Source: Lachnospiraceae bacterium
Lineage (GTDB): Bacteria > Bacillota > Clostridia > Lachnospirales > Lachnospiraceae
DNA length: 53,208 nucleotides
Reading direction: 5' to 3'
NCBI GenBank assembly: GCA_900769115.1
Contig: CAAGFJ010000074.1
Location: 1-53,208 of the forward strand
The notes under the pieces are model-generated. The model searched no databases and had not been told where the DNA came from. It worked only from the letters and a program-made list of their open reading frames with translations. Positions 50,017 through 53,208 of the stretch are shown here, piece by piece. Within the stretch, counting starts at the first letter, position 1; each line of letters starts with the position of its first letter. A program made the translations under genes and the position numbers.

Positions 50017-50035
50017 CGCAAACCAATACTTCCTC

Positions 50036-50064
50036 TTGAAATATAGCACTATTCCATCTATAAT
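50036..50064 (+). promoter_or_regulatory. promoter of the thioesterase-methyltransferase-cls operon
   Basis: TTGAAA (50036-50041), 17-nt spacer, TATAAT (50059-50064), 54 nt before ATG 50118. Only a short gap separates it from the divergent promoter. Confidence 0.8.
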
Positions 50065-50117
50065 TCTTACAGGAATGCATACAATAACTTATTATACAGG
50101 AGGAACAGAATATAACT

Positions 50118-50594
50118 ATGGACCAAACAACAAGAACAGTAGCAGATTCCATGATAGAACAGATCTATCAGGTTCGCCCTGAACATTTGAATGGGGCATC
50201 CCGGTTATTCGGAGGACAGCTCATGGCATGGATTGACGAGGTCGCTGGTCTTGTAGCCATTCGTCATTCTAAAGGAGAGGTCGTAACCGCCTCCGTAGAC
50301 AATCTGCGTTTCATCCGCGGTGCCAAGCAACACGATCTGATCGTCTTAATCGGACGGATCACCTACGTGGGCAACACTTCCATGGAAGTACGGGTAGACA
50401 CTTATATAGAAGATTTTGAAGGAATCCGTCGACCGATCAACCGGGCATACTTAACAGAGGTTGCCATTTGTGAGGACGGTTCCCCTCGCAAGGTACCGGG
50501 GCTTACCATACAGAACGAAAGTGAACGTGCCGAATGGCTTGCCGGTGAACGCCGCAAACAGCTTCGGACCGAACGCCGTAAGGAAGGATTTTAA
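50118..50594 (+). CDS. acyl-CoA thioesterase (hotdog fold)
   Basis: 158 residues after CAGGAGGA. BFIT/BACH-type: RPEHLNGASRLFGGQLMAWID has the conserved N and Asp of the hotdog active site, and VTASVDNLRFIRGAKQHDLI follows. It hydrolyses acyl-CoA; substrate length unknown. First in a three-gene operon with a 19-nt gap. Confidence 0.9.
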   Translation: MDQTTRTVADSMIEQIYQVRPEHLNGASRLFGGQLMAWIDEVAGLVAIRHSKGEVVTASVDNLRFIRGAKQHDLIVLIGRITYVGNTSMEVRVDTYIEDFEGIRRPINRAYLTEVAICEDGSPRKVPGLTIQNESERAEWLAGERRKQLRTERRKEGF

Positions 50595-50613
50595 TAAGCA
50601 AAGGAGAACAATT

Positions 50614-51474
50614 ATGTGGGTAGCTGACCATTGGAAAGACTACGAAGTAATCGATACATCAAAGGGAGAGAAATTAGAACGCTGGGGCAAATATATCTTA
50701 TTGCGCCCAGATCCACAGGTATTATGGGATACTCCCAAAAAGAACCCTGCCTGGAAACAGTTAAATGCTCATTATCACAGAAGCAAGAAAGGCGGCGGCG
50801 AATGGGAATTCTTCGACCTGCCGGAACAATGGTCTGTTCATTACCGGAATTTGACCTTTCATTTAAAGCCATTCAGTTTCAAACACACTGGATTATTTCC
50901 GGAACAGGCTGCTAACTGGGATTGGTTCTCTGATCTGATTCAAAAAGCAGACCGCCCGATCAAGGTTCTTAATCTCTTTGCATATACAGGTGGCGCTACC
51001 TGTGCAGCAGCGAAAGCTGGTGCAAGTGTCACCCATGTAGACGCTTCTAAGGGAATGGTTACCTGGGCAAAGGAAAATGCACAGGCATCTGGTCTTGCCG
51101 ATGCCCCTATCCGTTGGATTGTCGATGATTGTGTGAAGTTCGTTGAACGCGAGATCCGCCGGGGCAATCACTATGATGCAATTATCATGGATCCCCCATC
51201 TTACGGAAGAGGGCCAAAGGGAGAGATATGGAAAATAGAAGAAAAGATTCATCCATTTATCGCCTTATGTGAAAAGCTGCTAAGTGATGATCCGCTCTTT
51301 TTCTTAGTCAACTCTTACACAACCGGATTAGCCCCGGCCGTCCTTACTTATCTGATCTCAACAGAAGTGGTTACCAGACATGGCGGCACTGTTGTATCTG
51401 ATGAGATTGGTTTACCCGTTACCTCAAATGGACTAATTCTTCCATGCGGAGCCGCAGGAAGATGGCACAAATAA
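50614..51474 (+). CDS. RlmI-like class I SAM methyltransferase
   Basis: 286 residues from ATG 50614 (AAAGGAG upstream). SAM site VLNLFAYTGGATCAAAKAGA, THVDASKGMVTWAKENA, and MDPPSYGRGPKGE, the catalytic motif of RlmI/RlmK-type rRNA cytosine methyltransferases. It lacks the N-terminal PUA domain of RlmI, so the exact target is uncertain. It lies 19 nt after the thioesterase. Confidence 0.85.
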   Translation: MWVADHWKDYEVIDTSKGEKLERWGKYILLRPDPQVLWDTPKKNPAWKQLNAHYHRSKKGGGEWEFFDLPEQWSVHYRNLTFHLKPFSFKHTGLFPEQAANWDWFSDLIQKADRPIKVLNLFAYTGGATCAAAKAGASVTHVDASKGMVTWAKENAQASGLADAPIRWIVDDCVKFVEREIRRGNHYDAIIMDPPSYGRGPKGEIWKIEEKIHPFIALCEKLLSDDPLFFLVNSYTTGLAPAVLTYLISTEVVTRHGGTVVSDEIGLPVTSNGLILPCGAAGRWHK

Positions 51475-51496
51475 GCAACTACACAGGAGAATTATT

Positions 51497-53077
51497 ATGA
51501 GTAGACAAAATGTAATTGATAACGAGCGAAAACGTGGTGACTATACAATGTTCATCGACAAACTGGTATGGGTTGGCGTTCTTTGTCTTTTACAGGCAGC
51601 CTTTCTGATCTTTGCCTATCTGCAATTACGAGAACATTATTTCAGTATCCAGTTTGTGATGACAGCCATCAGTATCGTTGTTGTATTGTACATTATTAAC
51701 CGACCGATCAATCCGGCTTATAAACTGGCCTGGGGCATTACCATTCTGATCATTCCTGTATTCGGTGGCTTCTTCTATCTGTTATTATCTGTTAACAGTA
51801 CAAGACGAGCCTTTCGAAAAAGCATACGGGATGCTGTAACAGAATCCAAGACTCATCTGGCACAGGACACCGCCATACTTGAACAAATTGAAGATTATAG
51901 CAAACATGCTGTTCCACAGGCCCGCTATATTTATAATCTTGCCAAATATCCGGTATATCAGAATACCTCTGTACAGTATTTTGCTTCCGGCGAAGAGATG
52001 TTCATTGCCTTGTTGGATGAATTAGAGAAAGCCAAACACTTTATATTTATGGAATATTTTATTATTCACGATGGTATCTTCTGGAACAGTGTATTAGACA
52101 TTCTGATCCGCAAGGCACGCGAAGGCGTCGACGTCAAGATCATCTATGATGATATGGGAAGTGTCCGGACTCTCCCGCCTATGTACTATGAAGAGTTGCG
52201 CCAGTATGGTCTACAGTGTTACTGCTTTAATCCATTCAATCCTACCCTCTCCCTTCGTCTTAACAATCGTGACCATCGGAAGATTACGGTTATTGACGGG
52301 CATACCTCATTTACAGGGGGTATCAATCTCGCCGATGAATATATTAACAAACGTCAGAAATTAGCAGGTTATTGGAAAGATTCCGGCATTATGTTAAAAG
52401 GTGAAGCCACCTGGAACTTTACCGTTATGTTCCTACAATTATGGCAGCATGTATCCAACGCACCTGTAGATTACGAGGCCTATCACACACCCAGCTCCGA
52501 GTTTCCACCAGAGTGTCAGAATCACTCCGATGGATTTGTACAACCTTATGCAGACAACCCATTATTTTCCGAAGTGGTCGCAGAAAATGTCTACCTTAAT
52601 ATGATTCACCGTGCAACCAACTATATCTACATCACCACCCCATACCTGATTGTGGACAACGAAATGATCACTGCCCTGACATTGGCAGCGCAAAGTGGCG
52701 TAGACGTAAGGATTATAACACCGCATGTTCCCGATAAGAAGACCGTATTTATGATTACCCGTTCTTTCTACGAACCGCTTACCAAGGCTGGTGTGAAGAT
52801 CTATGAATACACACCAGGATTCATACACTCCAAAATGATGGTATGCGATGACAACTATTGCGTTGTCGGATCGATTAACTTAGACTATCGCAGTCTATAC
52901 CTGCATTTCGAATGTGCAACGTTCCTGTATCACTGCAAAGAAATTAATGCCGTGAAAGACGATATCTTAGATTGCATCGAGGTATCTGAAGAAATCACCT
53001 ATGAACACTGTCTGCAGTTAAACAAACCGTATCGTTTCTGGTTGAGTATCCTACGATTGTATGCACCTCTCCTGTAG
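51497..53077 (+). CDS. cls: cardiolipin synthase
   Basis: 526 residues from ATG 51497 (AGGAGA upstream). Two N-terminal membrane segments, then two PLD motifs: HRKITVIDGHTSFTGGIN and HSKMMVCDDNYCVVGSINLD. Condenses two phosphatidylglycerols to cardiolipin. ClsA/B-like length. It ends 5 nt before the inverted end repeat. Confidence 0.95.
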   Translation: MSRQNVIDNERKRGDYTMFIDKLVWVGVLCLLQAAFLIFAYLQLREHYFSIQFVMTAISIVVVLYIINRPINPAYKLAWGITILIIPVFGGFFYLLLSVNSTRRAFRKSIRDAVTESKTHLAQDTAILEQIEDYSKHAVPQARYIYNLAKYPVYQNTSVQYFASGEEMFIALLDELEKAKHFIFMEYFIIHDGIFWNSVLDILIRKAREGVDVKIIYDDMGSVRTLPPMYYEELRQYGLQCYCFNPFNPTLSLRLNNRDHRKITVIDGHTSFTGGINLADEYINKRQKLAGYWKDSGIMLKGEATWNFTVMFLQLWQHVSNAPVDYEAYHTPSSEFPPECQNHSDGFVQPYADNPLFSEVVAENVYLNMIHRATNYIYITTPYLIVDNEMITALTLAAQSGVDVRIITPHVPDKKTVFMITRSFYEPLTKAGVKIYEYTPGFIHSKMMVCDDNYCVVGSINLDYRSLYLHFECATFLYHCKEINAVKDDILDCIEVSEEITYEHCLQLNKPYRFWLSILRLYAPLL

Positions 53078-53081
53078 ACTT

Positions 53082-53200
53082 ATACCCTTGCACAGCGTAA
53101 GTAAGGACGGACGCGCATGTTTTGGGTCGTGAACCCGGCTTTGGGTGGTGTCATGTTGCCGCAAGCACATTCGCATTACGACACGCACGCAACAGTACTA
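53082..53200 (-). repeat. 119-bp interspersed element, copy 2 (inverted)
   Basis: On the minus strand it begins TAGTAC, and ends GTGCAAGGGTAT, as copy 1 at 1-119, and is the same length with gap-free alignment over most of its course. It lies 5 nt after the cls stop. GGGT-5-ACCC and GTTGC/GCAAC stems are possible inside. The 8 bases after it are the window edge. Confidence 0.75.
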
Positions 53201-53208
53201 GGCTCGAA

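Noticed and set aside
49750..50021. ORFs with repeated TDGLLASAFE or AQTACWLVHSK
   Set aside because: They are translations of the 33-bp repeat and overlap the real gene and its promoter.
50461..50613. Long N-terminal extension of the RlmI-like methyltransferase
   Set aside because: It overlaps the thioesterase; the ATG at 50614 has a proper RBS.

Overview
The window is about 53 kb of a low-GC Firmicute chromosome. It is most likely from a gut Lachnospiraceae (Clostridia; Roseburia, Agathobacter or Coprococcus-like). The evidence is a complete S10-spc-alpha ribosomal superoperon in Clostridial order running on into ecfA-ecfT-truA-rplM-rpsI, zinc-type S14 and L36, strong AGGAGG ribosome binding sites, TTGACA/TATAAT promoters, and secreted proteins with lysine-rich C-termini typical of the family. 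No rRNA, tRNA, CRISPR array, prophage or intact IS was seen.

Layout. 1-3.3 kb: a signal-peptide surface protein with a 43-unit threonine-rich repeat and a sortase-type tail, then a zinc-dependent phospholipase C-like protein. 3.4-5.7 kb: nadA, a catalytically dead serine-recombinase-like regulator with a palindrome over its promoter, and a LUD-domain protein. 5.8-8.9 kb: copper module csoR-copA, with a CopZ domain fused to the CopA C-terminus. 8.9-14.3 kb: a GNAT acetyltransferase and a sulfur/redox group (thioredoxin reductase-like, rhodanese-TtcA fusion, TcdA, homocysteine synthase MetY); MetY is preceded by an unannotated 22-codon leader ending in Cys-Arg-Cys-Cys. 14.3-19.7 kb: a five-gene ABC-2 transporter operon with two membrane-anchored extracytoplasmic proteins, divergent from a pair of membrane proteins (one with a zinc ribbon). 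19.7-21 kb: an isolated 23-codon Cys-rich small ORF with its own terminator, a decayed sortase B, and a membrane protein.

21-45.3 kb (minus strand): rpsJ through rplQ, then ecfA (two ATPases fused into one protein), ecfT, truA, an inserted secreted beta-helix protein, and rplM-rpsI. Promoters with 17-nt spacers are visible before rpsJ, rpmJ and rplM. The rpsJ leader has nested long stems. A tandem repeat interrupts the operon between rpsH and rplF. 45.4-50 kb (minus): a cyclic-nucleotide-binding-domain protein, a SAM methyltransferase and a D,D-carboxypeptidase. 50-53 kb (plus): acyl-CoA thioesterase, RlmI-like methyltransferase and cardiolipin synthase.

Both window edges carry divergent copies of one 119-bp element in opposite orientations, which suggests the window is a contig that broke at an interspersed repeat. 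The most novel items are the Cys-rich leader before MetY, the isolated Cys-rich small ORF, the edge and intra-operon repeats, the dead recombinase with its operator, and the CopA-CopZ fusion that keeps an internal ribosome binding site.
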